From Pseudomonas bijieensis (GTDB lineage: Bacteria > Pseudomonadota > Gammaproteobacteria > Pseudomonadales > Pseudomonadaceae), in contig NZ_CP048810.1 in the NCBI RefSeq assembly GCF_013347965.1, positions 4,525,501 to 4,589,500 on the forward strand: a stretch of 64,000 nt of DNA, read 5' to 3'. The notes under the pieces were generated by a model that did not search any database, was not told where the DNA came from, and was given only the letters and a program-made list of their open reading frames with translations. This document shows, one piece after another, positions 20,372 to 28,922 of the stretch (position 1 is the first letter of the stretch; the number at the start of each line of letters is the position of its first letter). Both the position numbers and the translations under genes were made by a program.

Positions 20372-21529
20372 CTACAGGCAGCCCATCGCGACATTGGCCA
20401 AGCCGCGTGCGCGGGGGTCCATCAAGACGTAGGAGCCAATGGTGTTGCAGGCGAAGCCGAACGCCACCCCGCGTTCAGGGTCGGCAAAGCCGATGGTGCC
20501 ACCGGCGCCCATGTGGCCGAACGCTTCGTTGCCCATGCCATAACTGCCGTTCGCCACATCCGGCTGGTTGAGCATGACGCCCAGGCCAAAACGGGTTGGA
20601 GTCTGGATGGTCGGGTCGTACTCGGCGCTGTGTTCGCACAGCATTTCGTTGAGCAGCGGCGACTCCAGCAGGCGCCCGTCGAGCAGGCCGGTGTAGAACG
20701 CCGCCAGGCTGCGGGCATTGCCGTGTCCGTTGGCCGCCGGCTGGGTCATGCGTTTCCAGCCGGGTTCGTTACTGCGCCCCAGCACCATCGGCGGGTTGGC
20801 AAAGGCCAGGGCGCTCATGGCGGTCGGCGCGGTGAGCACGTCGTTCAGCACCCGGCCAAAGGCCTCATCGTCGATCTCGTCTTTGGTGCGCGCCATGTAG
20901 GCGCAGCGAGCGATGGTCGCGTCGTCCAGACCGATGTGGAAATCCAGCCCGAGCGGCACTGCCACGCGTCGGTGAATGCTTTGCGCCGGCGTCAGGCCAT
21001 CCACCCGGCGTAGCAGCTCGCCGAGGATCCAGCCGAACAGCAAGGGCGAATAGGTCTGCTGTTCCCCCGCCGCGGCCCAGGGATGCTCCTCGGCGATCAG
21101 GTCCGTCATGGTGTTCCAGTCGTAGAGGGTTTCCGGTGCGAGGGGCGTGCGCAGCGCCGGCAGCCCGGCGCGGTGGCAAAGCACCTGGCGCAGGGTGATC
21201 GACGCTTTGCCGGCGTTGGCGAAGGCCGGCCAGTAGTGGCAGATCGGCGCGTCCAGATCCAGGCGCCCTTCACCGACCAGTTGCATGATCGCTACCGCCG
21301 TGAAGGGCTTGGTGCAGGAAAACAGATTGAGCAGCGTGTCGCGCTGCCAATGGCTGTCCGGTTCCGGCCCGGCAATGCCGGCCCACAGGTCGATAACGGT
21401 TTCACCGTCAATCTGGATGCAAAGGGCGGCACCGCGTTCGAAAGGGCTTTGCATCAGCCGGATAAACGCCTCTTTGACCGGTTCGAAACGAGTGTCGCAT
21501 TGACCATGGATAGCAAGTGCACGCGTCAT
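20372..21529 (-). CDS. Serine beta-lactamase-fold hydrolase (EstB-like esterase)
   Basis: 385 residues with the class C beta-lactamase/esterase VIII arrangement: the S-x-x-K motif at Ser71-Cys-Thr-Lys74 and a Y160-S-P motif. No signal peptide is apparent, which argues for a cytoplasmic esterase and against an antibiotic-resistance enzyme. The ATG at 21529 follows TGGAG; a longer frame upstream overlaps the P450 promoter side. It is divergent from the P450 gene (144-base spacer). Substrate unknown. Confidence 0.8.
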   Translation of the reverse strand: MTRALAIHGQCDTRFEPVKEAFIRLMQSPFERGAALCIQIDGETVIDLWAGIAGPEPDSHWQRDTLLNLFSCTKPFTAVAIMQLVGEGRLDLDAPICHYWPAFANAGKASITLRQVLCHRAGLPALRTPLAPETLYDWNTMTDLIAEEHPWAAAGEQQTYSPLLFGWILGELLRRVDGLTPAQSIHRRVAVPLGLDFHIGLDDATIARCAYMARTKDEIDDEAFGRVLNDVLTAPTAMSALAFANPPMVLGRSNEPGWKRMTQPAANGHGNARSLAAFYTGLLDGRLLESPLLNEMLCEHSAEYDPTIQTPTRFGLGVMLNQPDVANGSYGMGNEAFGHMGAGGTIGFADPERGVAFGFACNTIGSYVLMDPRARGLANVAMGCL

Positions 21530-21673
21530 GTCAGCTCCACGCAAGGGTTGGTGTTTTTCCTTGAGTGACGCTGGTCGTGCAAACGGTTCACCGACAGGTC
21601 CGGATCCCACAGGGATCTTTTTGGCCAGCCGTGCCACTCAAGGAGCAACGATTCATGCCCCCGGAGAGTGTTC

Positions 21674-22888
21674 ATGGCTTACGAGCGTACCCTTGATTTC
21701 AATAGCGACGCGTTTCGCGGCGAGGCCTATCGGCATTATGCGGCGCTGCGCCAGGCGGCCCCGGTGTTCCTCAGCCAGGCGCAAGGGCAGTTGCCGATGT
21801 GGTACGTCACCGGAGCCCGGGAGGTCGAGGAGGTGCTGCTGGATAACGAGCGCTTCGCCCGTGACCCGTCGCGGATCGATGCGCAGTTCGCCGCGATGCT
21901 CGGTGGCGAGCAATCGATCGCGTTCCTTAACGAACACATGCTCAACCGCGATGGCGACAGTCATCGCCGCTTGCGTCGCCTGGTCAACAAGGCCTTCACG
22001 TTGAAGGCGGTGAACGCCCTGCGGCCGCGTATCGAGCAGATCGCCGAGACGTTGCTGGAGCCCGTGCGGTCGAGCGGGCGAATGGACGTGGTGAGCCAAT
22101 ATGCATTCCCGTTATCGATCACCGTCATCGCCGAATTGCTTGGCGTCCCCGCGCAAGACCGTGACGATTTCCGCCGCTGGTCCCACATGATCGTCCAGCA
22201 AGTGGGCCACGACCTGAGCGAGTTGCAGCGTTGCTACAACGAATTCGCCGGCTACATGCTTGCGTTGATCGACCAGCGTCGGGCGCAGCCGGGCGACGAC
22301 CTCGTTTCGGCGTTGGTGCAGGTCGAGGAAGAGGGCAGCAGGCTCAGCCAAAGTGAGCTGTGCAGCATGATCGCTTTGTTGATCATCGCCGGGCACGAAA
22401 CATCGGCGTCGATGATCGGCAATGCCGTGCACATGCTCGTGCAGCACCCGAAGGCGCTGGCGCGCTTGCGTGACGACCCGGCGCTGATGCCCGGCGCGGT
22501 CGAAGAACTTTTGCGCTATGACTCGTCGGTGGAGCGGGCGATGGTCCGCTTCGTCACCCGTGACACCGAACTGGGCGGGCAGCGTTTGTTGCGCGGGCAA
22601 CTGCTGATGGCGGTGGTGGGGTCGGCCAATCGTGACGAAGCCCTGTGTGCAAATCCTGACACGCTCGACATCGCTCGCCCGGTCTGCCCACATATGTCTT
22701 TCGGCAAGGGCACTCACTACTGCCTGGGCGCCTCGCTGGCCCGGCAGGAGCTGGAAATTGCATTGAATACGCTTCTTCGGCGTTGCCCCGGGCTGCAATT
22801 GGCGGTCGATCCCGGCGCCGTGCGTTGGCGCTACGTACCCAACTTCAGGGGGCCGGAGGCGTTGCCGGTGTGTTGGTCGGTGGACTGA
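21674..22888 (+). CDS. Cytochrome P450
   Basis: 404 residues, soluble bacterial type. The I-helix oxygen-binding motif AGHETS is at 239-244, the ExxR motif at 278-281 and the haem ligand Cys350 in FGKGTHYCLG. The ATG at 21674 has GGAGAG about 7 bases upstream; an in-frame ATG two codons earlier is less well spaced. There is no adjacent ferredoxin or reductase gene, so electrons must come from elsewhere. The class resembles CYP107-like hydroxylases of natural-product or fatty-acid metabolism. Whether it belongs to the T3SS island functionally is unknown; no hrp box precedes it. Confidence 0.88.
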   Translation: MAYERTLDFNSDAFRGEAYRHYAALRQAAPVFLSQAQGQLPMWYVTGAREVEEVLLDNERFARDPSRIDAQFAAMLGGEQSIAFLNEHMLNRDGDSHRRLRRLVNKAFTLKAVNALRPRIEQIAETLLEPVRSSGRMDVVSQYAFPLSITVIAELLGVPAQDRDDFRRWSHMIVQQVGHDLSELQRCYNEFAGYMLALIDQRRAQPGDDLVSALVQVEEEGSRLSQSELCSMIALLIIAGHETSASMIGNAVHMLVQHPKALARLRDDPALMPGAVEELLRYDSSVERAMVRFVTRDTELGGQRLLRGQLLMAVVGSANRDEALCANPDTLDIARPVCPHMSFGKGTHYCLGASLARQELEIALNTLLRRCPGLQLAVDPGAVRWRYVPNFRGPEALPVCWSVD

Positions 22889-22954
22889 AGCGGTTGCTTG
22901 CCGGGAGAAGCCCTGGTGACGGTGCATGCGGTTTACTTGAGAGGGCGTATGAAT

Positions 22955-23088
22955 GTGTGGCGAGGGGATTTATCCCCGTTGGGCTGCGAAGCGGCCCTGA
23001 AGCCTGCCGCCGTGGCGTGCCTGGCTGGTCGCAGCCAACCTTTTTGGGGCTGCTGCGCAGCCCGGCGGGGATAAATCCCCTCGCCACA
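22955..23088. repeat. Inverted repeat of the TGTGGCGAGGGGATTTATCCCC family
   Basis: Outer arms TGTGGCGAGGGGATTTATCC and its reverse complement, and inner arms GGGCTGCGAAGCGGCCC / GGGGCTGCTGCGCAGCCC, enclose a variable centre. Related copies are at 36.4, 49.5 and 59.5 kb. The gene-free stretch 22889-23205 contains this element and the terminator of the rspL operon, and nothing else I can identify. Confidence 0.8.
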
Positions 23089-23163
23089 ATGGACCGAATA
23101 AACCCTGGGTGAGTAACGTTGTTTGTGACCTGTGCAGAAAGTGGCACAGGCCTTTGCCGGATA

Positions 23164-23200
23164 GAAAAACGGCTCGTCCAACGTCCCGCCGGACGAGCCG
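23164..23200 (-). terminator. Terminator of the rspL-GNAT operon
   Basis: A 10-bp stem (CGGCTCGTCC / GGACGAGCCG) with an 11-base loop, followed on the minus strand by T5. It starts 6 bases beyond the acetyltransferase stop. Confidence 0.85.
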
Positions 23201-23205
23201 TGGAC

Positions 23206-23802
23206 TCACGCCAGGCTGGCCTCCTCGTTTTGCGCCGGCGCTGAAAGGGTGGTGGGTATCGTGTCGCTTGGCGTCAGGTGCAGTCCATAAAGCACGACGT
23301 CGGCACGGTTATCCGCGAACCGGGCGATCCCTGGAAAGCGTCCCCATTGCGTCGCGCCAAGCCCTTGTACGCCGCGTTTGCTGGCCTCGTTGTGCTCGAT
23401 GATCCAGGCCACCAGCGTCTCGAAACCATACCGTTTGGCCAACACCACCGCGGCTTGGCCAAGGCGAATGCCGACGCCGCTGCCGATGTGGTCGTTGCGC
23501 ACGTAGATCGACACTTCACCGGTCAATCGACAGGCCTGGGCACCCCAGCAAAAGCGATTGACGATCAACCAGGCGACGACTTCGCCAGCGCGTTCGAGCA
23601 CGTAGATCGGGTCGCCCTCCTTGACGAAACAGTCGACGAAGAACGTCATTTCCTTCAGGGAAAACGCTCTGAGTACAGGGGAACTGGTCCCCCCCAGAGC
23701 GCTTTCGTTGAAGATATCTGTCATCACCGGCAAGTCGTCGGGGGTGTAGCGGCGCACGCCGCGTGGCAGGTCGGGCCGGCTGTTCAAACGATTCTGAGTC
23801 AT
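23206..23802 (-). CDS. GNAT-family N-acetyltransferase co-transcribed with rspL
   Basis: 198 residues with the GNAT fold of the phosphinothricin acetyltransferase kind: RRYTPDDLPVMTDIFNES at the start, the beta4 strand GEVSIYVRNDHIGSGVG (acetyl-CoA loop, roughly residues 94-110), and the closing IIEHNEASKRG segment. Its ATG overlaps the rspL stop (ATGA), so it is translationally coupled to the T3SS sigma factor, and a terminator follows directly. Its substrate is unknown: protein, amino acid or antimetabolite targets are all possible. Confidence 0.78.
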   Translation of the reverse strand: MTQNRLNSRPDLPRGVRRYTPDDLPVMTDIFNESALGGTSSPVLRAFSLKEMTFFVDCFVKEGDPIYVLERAGEVVAWLIVNRFCWGAQACRLTGEVSIYVRNDHIGSGVGIRLGQAAVVLAKRYGFETLVAWIIEHNEASKRGVQGLGATQWGRFPGIARFADNRADVVLYGLHLTPSDTIPTTLSAPAQNEEASLA

Positions 23803-24350
23803 GGCCGGGCTTCTCCGTAGACGCTTCGCTTGAGTTGTTCACGCGCGCGAAACAACCTTGAACGCACGGTGCCAATGGGTACGCCCAGCCGTTCGGCAGC
23901 GTCGCGATAGCTGCTTTCGGTGTCCACGGCGGTCCACAGGGTATCGCGCATGTCCTTGGGCAGTGCGTCCATGGCGATCAGCGTACGGTCCAGCAACCGA
24001 CGGTTGTCGCACAGTTCACTCAGATCAATGTCGTCACTGGACTCGTTGAACTCGCTTTCATCGAAAGTGCTCAGCGGCGGCTGTGCGTAGAAGCGGCGGA
24101 AATGGTTGCGGATCAGGTTCAGGGCGATACCGCACAACCAAGTGTCCTGCTTTGCCAGCCCTTTGAACTTCTGCTGGTTACGCCAGGCTTCCAGGTAGGT
24201 GAGCTGGATGATGTCGTCGGCGTCGTCTTGGTTGAGTACGCGTTTTTGCACAAACAGACGCAGTTTGCGTTCCTCGCCGAAGCAGATGCCTGGCGCACCC
24301 GTGGGTGCCGGGGAGGTTTGCGGGGGGGCCATGAGATTCAGGCTGTTCAT
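23799..24350 (-). CDS. rspL: ECF sigma factor of the T3SS regulon (HrpL type)
   Basis: 183 residues. Sigma region 2 covers QDDADDIIQLTYLEAWRN and the helices after it; region 4 is YRDAAERLGVPIGTVRSRLF. Length and order match HrpL of P. syringae. It should direct RNA polymerase to the hrp boxes found in this window. The ATG at 24350 is preferred to a TTG one codon upstream because of GAGGGAT 8-9 bases before it. It is transcribed from a sigma-54-type promoter at 24411-24426 and precedes a GNAT gene. Confidence 0.9.
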   Translation of the reverse strand: MNSLNLMAPPQTSPAPTGAPGICFGEERKLRLFVQKRVLNQDDADDIIQLTYLEAWRNQQKFKGLAKQDTWLCGIALNLIRNHFRRFYAQPPLSTFDESEFNESSDDIDLSELCDNRRLLDRTLIAMDALPKDMRDTLWTAVDTESSYRDAAERLGVPIGTVRSRLFRAREQLKRSVYGEARP

Positions 24351-24410
24351 CAATAAATCCCTCTGAGTAGGTTCCGTAGCGTCGATGCAAATGTCGACGT
24401 TTCCCCTGTC

Positions 24411-24426
24411 AGCAGGACCTGTGCCA
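24411..24426 (-). promoter_or_regulatory. Sigma-54 (-24/-12) promoter of rspL
   Basis: On the minus strand TTGGCAC, AGGTC, CTGCT: the invariant GG and GC doublets are 10 bases apart, with one departure (C for T) in the -12 element. It lies 61 bases before the rspL start. Known hrpL genes use sigma-54 with HrpR/HrpS, and rspR in this window encodes such an activator. Confidence 0.82.
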
Positions 24427-24442
24427 AGCCAAATTTGTTAGT

Positions 24443-24455
24443 TATCTATTTGATA
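24443..24455 (-). promoter_or_regulatory. Possible IHF site upstream of rspL
   Basis: TATCAAATAGATA on the minus strand fits WATCAANNNNTTR with one mismatch and sits in an AT-rich stretch (24430-24490) between the -24/-12 promoter and the likely activator sites. IHF bending is known for P. syringae hrpL. The match alone is weak. Confidence 0.4.
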
Positions 24456-24600
24456 AGTAAGTATTTTTATCTAGTGCTTTTGCTCTATTTGTGCAAGGGC
24501 ATGCACAGCCGTCCCAAGCCCCACTGCATGAAATTGCACCGAGCGAACGCTTGGTCGGGAAGCTCTCTCGAACCGGTCAGAAAAGGCCATGGCCGCCGAT

Positions 24601-24629
24601 GGAACCGAATGCCGGATCACCGCCACCCA
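24601..24629 (+). promoter_or_regulatory. hrp box of the rspJ-rscU operon
   Basis: GGAACC, 16 bases, CCACCCA: an exact HrpL-type promoter. The first in-frame ATG (24646) is only 16 bases beyond it, which leaves almost no leader; the ATG at 24661 is therefore the better start. Confidence 0.9.
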
Positions 24630-24660
24630 CTGAGCGTCCGAAACCATGCTCACGGCCATC

Positions 24661-25788
24661 ATGAAAGTAGAAGCCCCGACCAATGCGCGTATTGCCGTCA
24701 ATCTTGCCCAGGCCGCTTCGGCCGTCGTGGGCATGGGCAAGCCTGTCGAATCGTTCCAGGCCGTGCAGTCCAATTCGATGGAGGAGGTCGGCATGACCTT
24801 CAGCCATCACGTGGAGCGCAATACCAAGGCGCTGAGCCAGCGGCGCATTCGCAATGCTCGCAGTGAGGTGGGCCAGGTGCGGGTCGAGACGCGCGAGCAG
24901 TTGGAGGAGTGGTACGACCAACTCGGTCATCCAGGCAAGCAGAGCCTGGGGGCCATGGCCGCCCAGGCGGGTCTGTTGTTGTGTGGCGAGCCGGTGCTTG
25001 AAGAAGTGGTGCAGTCCACTGGTGGAGACCCGGCCCGTACCGACCTGATCCTGCAACAAACATTGCGCGATGCCGAGGTGCAAGGGCGTCTCGTCGAAGC
25101 CCAGCGTGCTCGCGATTACCTGCAGCTATTGCGCGAGCGTTATGGCGCGCAGATCCAGGCGGGCATGAACATCGCCGAGGCATTGCGCGCTGCGGGCGGC
25201 GATCCCGAATTGCGCCAGGCGGTACGGCGGCTCTACTACGACACCGTGGTGCTCAAGCAGTCATTGCCCACCATGATGCAAGCATTGCTTGGCCTGTTTG
25301 GCGAGGCGGCGTTCGTGCCGGGGCTGGACATGATGCGCCGGGCACTGGCTGACGACATCGCCGCGCATACGCCTTCACGCCCTACCGCGCTGTTGCGCAC
25401 GTTGTTGATCGGCCTGGCGGCCTCGACGCAACTGGGCAGTGTCCTGCACAGCTGTCGCCGTTTGCTGGAGCAACTGGCCTACAGCTGTCCGGCCAGCCAG
25501 CTCACCGCCGTGTTGTTGCTCCAGCGCATGCTGGGGTTTGTCAGCAGTGGCCTGTCAGCGGCGGAAGTGCGGCGCATCGGGCGTGAGCTGGGGGGCGACC
25601 AGGAGCGCGACCAACTGGTCTCCCTGAACGGCCTGTATCCCTTGCTCAAGCGTTTGCCGCTGCCCCTCTGGCGTGATGGCAAAAGCCGACAGACCGCGTT
25701 GAAGAATCTGTTGGTGCTGCTCGATGAGCGTTCCCGTGGCGAGCCCCGAAGCCAGACCGCCGTGCCGGTGATTGGAGCGCGCTCATGA
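24661..25788 (+). CDS. rspJ: T3SS gatekeeper (SctW, HrpJ type)
   Basis: 375 residues of the HrpJ/InvE/YopN-TyeA family, helical throughout, with an amphipathic N-terminus (MKVEAPTNARI) of the kind that is itself secreted. It controls the order in which translocators and effectors are exported. The ATG at 24661 is chosen since the earlier one lies too close to the hrp box. A strong ribosome binding site (GAGGAGG) also precedes an internal ATG at 24793, but that would remove the secretion signal. Its stop overlaps the rscV start (ATGA). Confidence 0.88.
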   Translation: MKVEAPTNARIAVNLAQAASAVVGMGKPVESFQAVQSNSMEEVGMTFSHHVERNTKALSQRRIRNARSEVGQVRVETREQLEEWYDQLGHPGKQSLGAMAAQAGLLLCGEPVLEEVVQSTGGDPARTDLILQQTLRDAEVQGRLVEAQRARDYLQLLRERYGAQIQAGMNIAEALRAAGGDPELRQAVRRLYYDTVVLKQSLPTMMQALLGLFGEAAFVPGLDMMRRALADDIAAHTPSRPTALLRTLLIGLAASTQLGSVLHSCRRLLEQLAYSCPASQLTAVLLLQRMLGFVSSGLSAAEVRRIGRELGGDQERDQLVSLNGLYPLLKRLPLPLWRDGKSRQTALKNLLVLLDERSRGEPRSQTAVPVIGARS

Positions 25789-27872
25789 TCGCCCTGTTGA
25801 ACAAAGTCGCCAACGAAGCGGTGCGGCGCATCGAGGTGGTCGGGGCGTTCGTGGTGCTGGGCATTGTCTTCATGCTGATCCTGCCCTTGCCGACCGCGGT
25901 GGTCGATGCGCTGATCGCGATCAACATCTGTATCTCCTGTCTGCTGATCGTGCTCTCGCTGTACCTGCCACGGCCGCTGGCGTTTTCCTCGTTTCCGGCG
26001 GTGCTGCTGTTGACCACGTTGTTCCGGCTGGCATTGTCGGTGGCGACCACCCGATTGATCCTGCTCCAGGGCGACGCCGGCCATATCGTCCAGGCGTTCG
26101 GCAATTTCGTGGTGGGCGGCAACCTGGCGGTGGGGTTGGTGATCTTCCTCATTCTGACGGTGGTCAACTTCCTGGTGATTACCAAGGGGTCGGAGCGGGT
26201 CGCCGAAGTGGCGGCGCGTTTCACCCTGGACGCGTTGCCGGGCAAACAGATGTCCATCGACAGCGACCTGCGGGCGAACCTGATCGATGTCAGCGAAGCC
26301 CGGCGGCGGCGCGAGGAATTGAACAAGGAAAGCCAGCTGTTCGGTGCGATGGACGGGGCGATGAAGTTCGTCAAGGGCGACGCCATCGCGGGCTTGGTGA
26401 TCGTCGTGATCAACCTCATCGGCGGCTTTTCGGTCGGCATGATGCAGCACGACATGGGCGCGTCCGAATCGATGCACCTGTATGCCGTGTTGACCATCGG
26501 TGATGGTCTGATCGCGCAGATTCCGGCACTGCTGATTTCCCTCACCGCGGGCATGATCATCACCCGGGTGTCGCCGGAAGGGCAGCCGGCGGGTAGCAGC
26601 GTGGGCAAGGAAATCGCTCAGCAGTTGACCGCCGAACCCAAGGCCTGGGTGATCGCGTCGGTGGGCATGCTCGGCTTTGCGGCCTTGCCCGGCATGCCGA
26701 CGCTGGTGTTCATTGTCATTGCCCTGATCACCGGCACCGCAGGCATCCTCCAGTTGTACGCGCGTGCCCGGCAGGCACGCCAGGGCGACCAGCCGACGGA
26801 GGTCATCGCCCCGGCACAAAACGGTGCCGAAGACCTGCGCAGCTTCGACCCGACCCGAGCCTATCTTTTGCAGTTTTCCAAAGCCATGGAAGGCAACGCG
26901 GCGGCCGAGGACGTCATCCAGGCGATCCGCAAGAAGCGCAATGCCCTGGTGGCTGGCTTTGGCCTGACCCTGCCGCCCTTTGAGATCGAATACAGCGTGC
27001 TGCTGGAGGACGACGAGTTCCGCTTCTGCGTGCACGAGGTGCCGATGTTGCGCGCCACTTTCGGTGAACGTGTGGCCGTGGCGCGCGGGCCGCTGCCGTT
27101 CGAACCGCGCGACGTGCAGGTCGGCAGCGAGGTGCGTGACGAGCATCAGTGGCTATGGCTGACGCCTGACGATCCGCTGCTGGCGGACGAGCGCGTGGAG
27201 GCGGTGCCTGCCGGCGAATTACTGGTGGAACGGATGAGCCGCGCCATGTTTGCCACGGGCCCGCAATTCCTGGGACTCCAGGAGAGCAAGTCGATCCTCA
27301 GTTGGCTCGAAGCGGGTCAGCCCGAGCTGGTGCAGGAGCTGCAGAGAACCATGCCATTGGCCCGTTTCGCCGCCGTGCTCCAGCGCCTGGCCGGCGAAGG
27401 TGTCCCGCTGCGAGCGGTGCGTCTGATCGCCGAGTCCCTGATCGAGCATGGGCAGCACGAGCGTGACGTCGGTGCGCTGACCGACTACGCACGCATCGCC
27501 CTGAAGTCGCAGATCTATCACCAGTACCGCGACGAAGACGGCCTGCACGTGTGGCTGTTGACCCCGGAAACCGAAGGCCTGTTGCGCGACGCGCTGCGCC
27601 AGACCCAGACGGAAACCTTTTTTGCCCTGGAAAGCCTGCATACCCGCGCCTTGGTCATGCAGTTGCGCGAAGGCTTCCCGTTGCGCGCCAAGCGCGTGGC
27701 CGTGCTGCTGGTGGCGCAAGACCTGCGGGCACCGCTGCGCGATTTGTTGCGCGACGAATTCAATCACGTGCCCGTGCTCGCTTTCAGCGAGTTGCACAGC
27801 AATGCCCAGGTCACCGTGCTGGGGCGTTTTGACCTCGAGCAGGAAAAACTACAAGTGGAGGACGCGGCGTGA
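25785..27872 (+). CDS. rscV: T3SS export-gate protein SctV (HrcV)
   Basis: 695 residues of the FlhA/LcrD/HrcV (FHIPEP) family. About eight membrane segments occupy the first 320 residues, with the family signature near ATTRLILLQGDAG and VVGGNLAVG; a large cytoplasmic domain follows and forms the nonameric export-gate ring. It is the second gene of the rspJ operon. Confidence 0.94.
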   Translation: MIALLNKVANEAVRRIEVVGAFVVLGIVFMLILPLPTAVVDALIAINICISCLLIVLSLYLPRPLAFSSFPAVLLLTTLFRLALSVATTRLILLQGDAGHIVQAFGNFVVGGNLAVGLVIFLILTVVNFLVITKGSERVAEVAARFTLDALPGKQMSIDSDLRANLIDVSEARRRREELNKESQLFGAMDGAMKFVKGDAIAGLVIVVINLIGGFSVGMMQHDMGASESMHLYAVLTIGDGLIAQIPALLISLTAGMIITRVSPEGQPAGSSVGKEIAQQLTAEPKAWVIASVGMLGFAALPGMPTLVFIVIALITGTAGILQLYARARQARQGDQPTEVIAPAQNGAEDLRSFDPTRAYLLQFSKAMEGNAAAEDVIQAIRKKRNALVAGFGLTLPPFEIEYSVLLEDDEFRFCVHEVPMLRATFGERVAVARGPLPFEPRDVQVGSEVRDEHQWLWLTPDDPLLADERVEAVPAGELLVERMSRAMFATGPQFLGLQESKSILSWLEAGQPELVQELQRTMPLARFAAVLQRLAGEGVPLRAVRLIAESLIEHGQHERDVGALTDYARIALKSQIYHQYRDEDGLHVWLLTPETEGLLRDALRQTQTETFFALESLHTRALVMQLREGFPLRAKRVAVLLVAQDLRAPLRDLLRDEFNHVPVLAFSELHSNAQVTVLGRFDLEQEKLQVEDAA

Positions 27873-28018
27873 CGGCAGGTCTTGGCGCGCCGGCAGCGCA
27901 GCCTCCACGTAACGATGCAAATCCAGGTGCGGTCGATGGCCTGGCTGTGACAGAGGACGGGCGCCGCCGGTGCCCCGTCGTACAACCGGAATGTGGGCGA
28001 GCGTCTGTCGCCCCTTGA
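27869..28018 (+). CDS. Possible 49-residue small protein between rscV and rspQ
   Basis: A GTG overlapping the rscV stop (GTGA) is preceded by GGAGG seven bases upstream, inside the end of rscV. The frame runs 49 codons to a TGA just ahead of the rspQ ribosome binding site, filling exactly the 156-base gap. The product (VTAGLGAPAAQPPRND at its start) is Pro/Arg-rich with two Cys and resembles nothing I know. It could equally be a decayed extension or a chance frame. Confidence 0.3.
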   Translation: MTAGLGAPAAQPPRNDANPGAVDGLAVTEDGRRRCPVVQPECGRASVAP

Positions 28019-28028
28019 GGAACTGGCC

Positions 28029-28922
28029 ATGTTCGAACTGCGTGTCTTGAGTGGTCTGCACCGAGGTGCGGCGTTGCCGCTGGTGGGCGAGCAATGGGTG
28101 ATCGGGGCGGCGGAGGATGCCGACCTGGCGCTTTACGATCCGGGCATCTGTGGGCGCCACGTTGGCCTGCGGCAGGTGCAGGGCCAATGGCTGCTGGAGC
28201 TGCTGGAGGGGACAGTTTGCGATGGACAAGGCCAACCTTGGGCGCCGGCCGAGCCCTTGCAGAGCAATGCCCCGTTTGCCGTGGCAGGCGTCTGGCTGTG
28301 CCTGGCCCCGGCCGATCAGCCCTGGCCCGAAGAGGCGGCGTTGGATGACGCTGCGCATCTGACGACGGCGCGGGAAACCCCGAAACCCGTCGTGCGGCCA
28401 TCGTGGCCCAAGCGCCTGGCAATCGCCGCGGCGGTGATTACTGTTGCCTCCAGCGCCTGGGCCTTTACCAGCCAGCCGGCGCAGCCTGTGGCGCGCAGCC
28501 CGGCCCAGCAGCTCAAGCACAGCAAAGTGGCATTGGACAATGTCGAGGCGGTCCGCCTGGAACTCGATCGCATGTTGCAGGAACGTGATCTGGGCGCTGG
28601 TGTGCGGGTCGAGAGCCAGGGTGACCAGTTGGTCCTGGTGGGCGAACTGCCGCGCCAACGCCTGGCGATGGTCGAGCGCTTGATCGAGCGTTTCCACGAT
28701 CGTTACGAGACGCCAATCGGGATCACGGCCAGCGTGAAGGAGCGGCTGACGCAACTGCCGTTCCAGATCGCCCAGATCGTCGGTGGCAAGCGTGGCCATG
28801 TGGTTACGGCCGATGGACGTCGGCTGTTCCTGGGCGACCAGATCGATGGCCTGCGCTTGACCGCCATCGACAGCGGCAAAGTCACCTTCGAGGGTGACCA
28901 ACGCTACGAGGTCACGTGGTGA
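28029..28922 (+). CDS. rspQ: T3SS inner-membrane ring protein SctD (HrpQ)
   Basis: 297 residues. An N-terminal FHA-like cytoplasmic domain (MFELRVLSGLHRGAALPL) occupies about residues 1-95, one membrane segment lies near residues 128-148 (LAIAAAVITVASSAWAF), and a periplasmic part follows with BON-like repeats. This is the SctD architecture. The ATG at 28029 follows TTGAGGAA. It forms the MS-ring with RscJ. Confidence 0.87.
   Translation: MFELRVLSGLHRGAALPLVGEQWVIGAAEDADLALYDPGICGRHVGLRQVQGQWLLELLEGTVCDGQGQPWAPAEPLQSNAPFAVAGVWLCLAPADQPWPEEAALDDAAHLTTARETPKPVVRPSWPKRLAIAAAVITVASSAWAFTSQPAQPVARSPAQQLKHSKVALDNVEAVRLELDRMLQERDLGAGVRVESQGDQLVLVGELPRQRLAMVERLIERFHDRYETPIGITASVKERLTQLPFQIAQIVGGKRGHVVTADGRRLFLGDQIDGLRLTAIDSGKVTFEGDQRYEVTW

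Noticed and set aside
25479..27146. A 555-codon minus-strand frame opposite rspJ/rscV
   Set aside because: His/Gln/Asp-rich antisense shadow of rscV; no ribosome binding site or domain.
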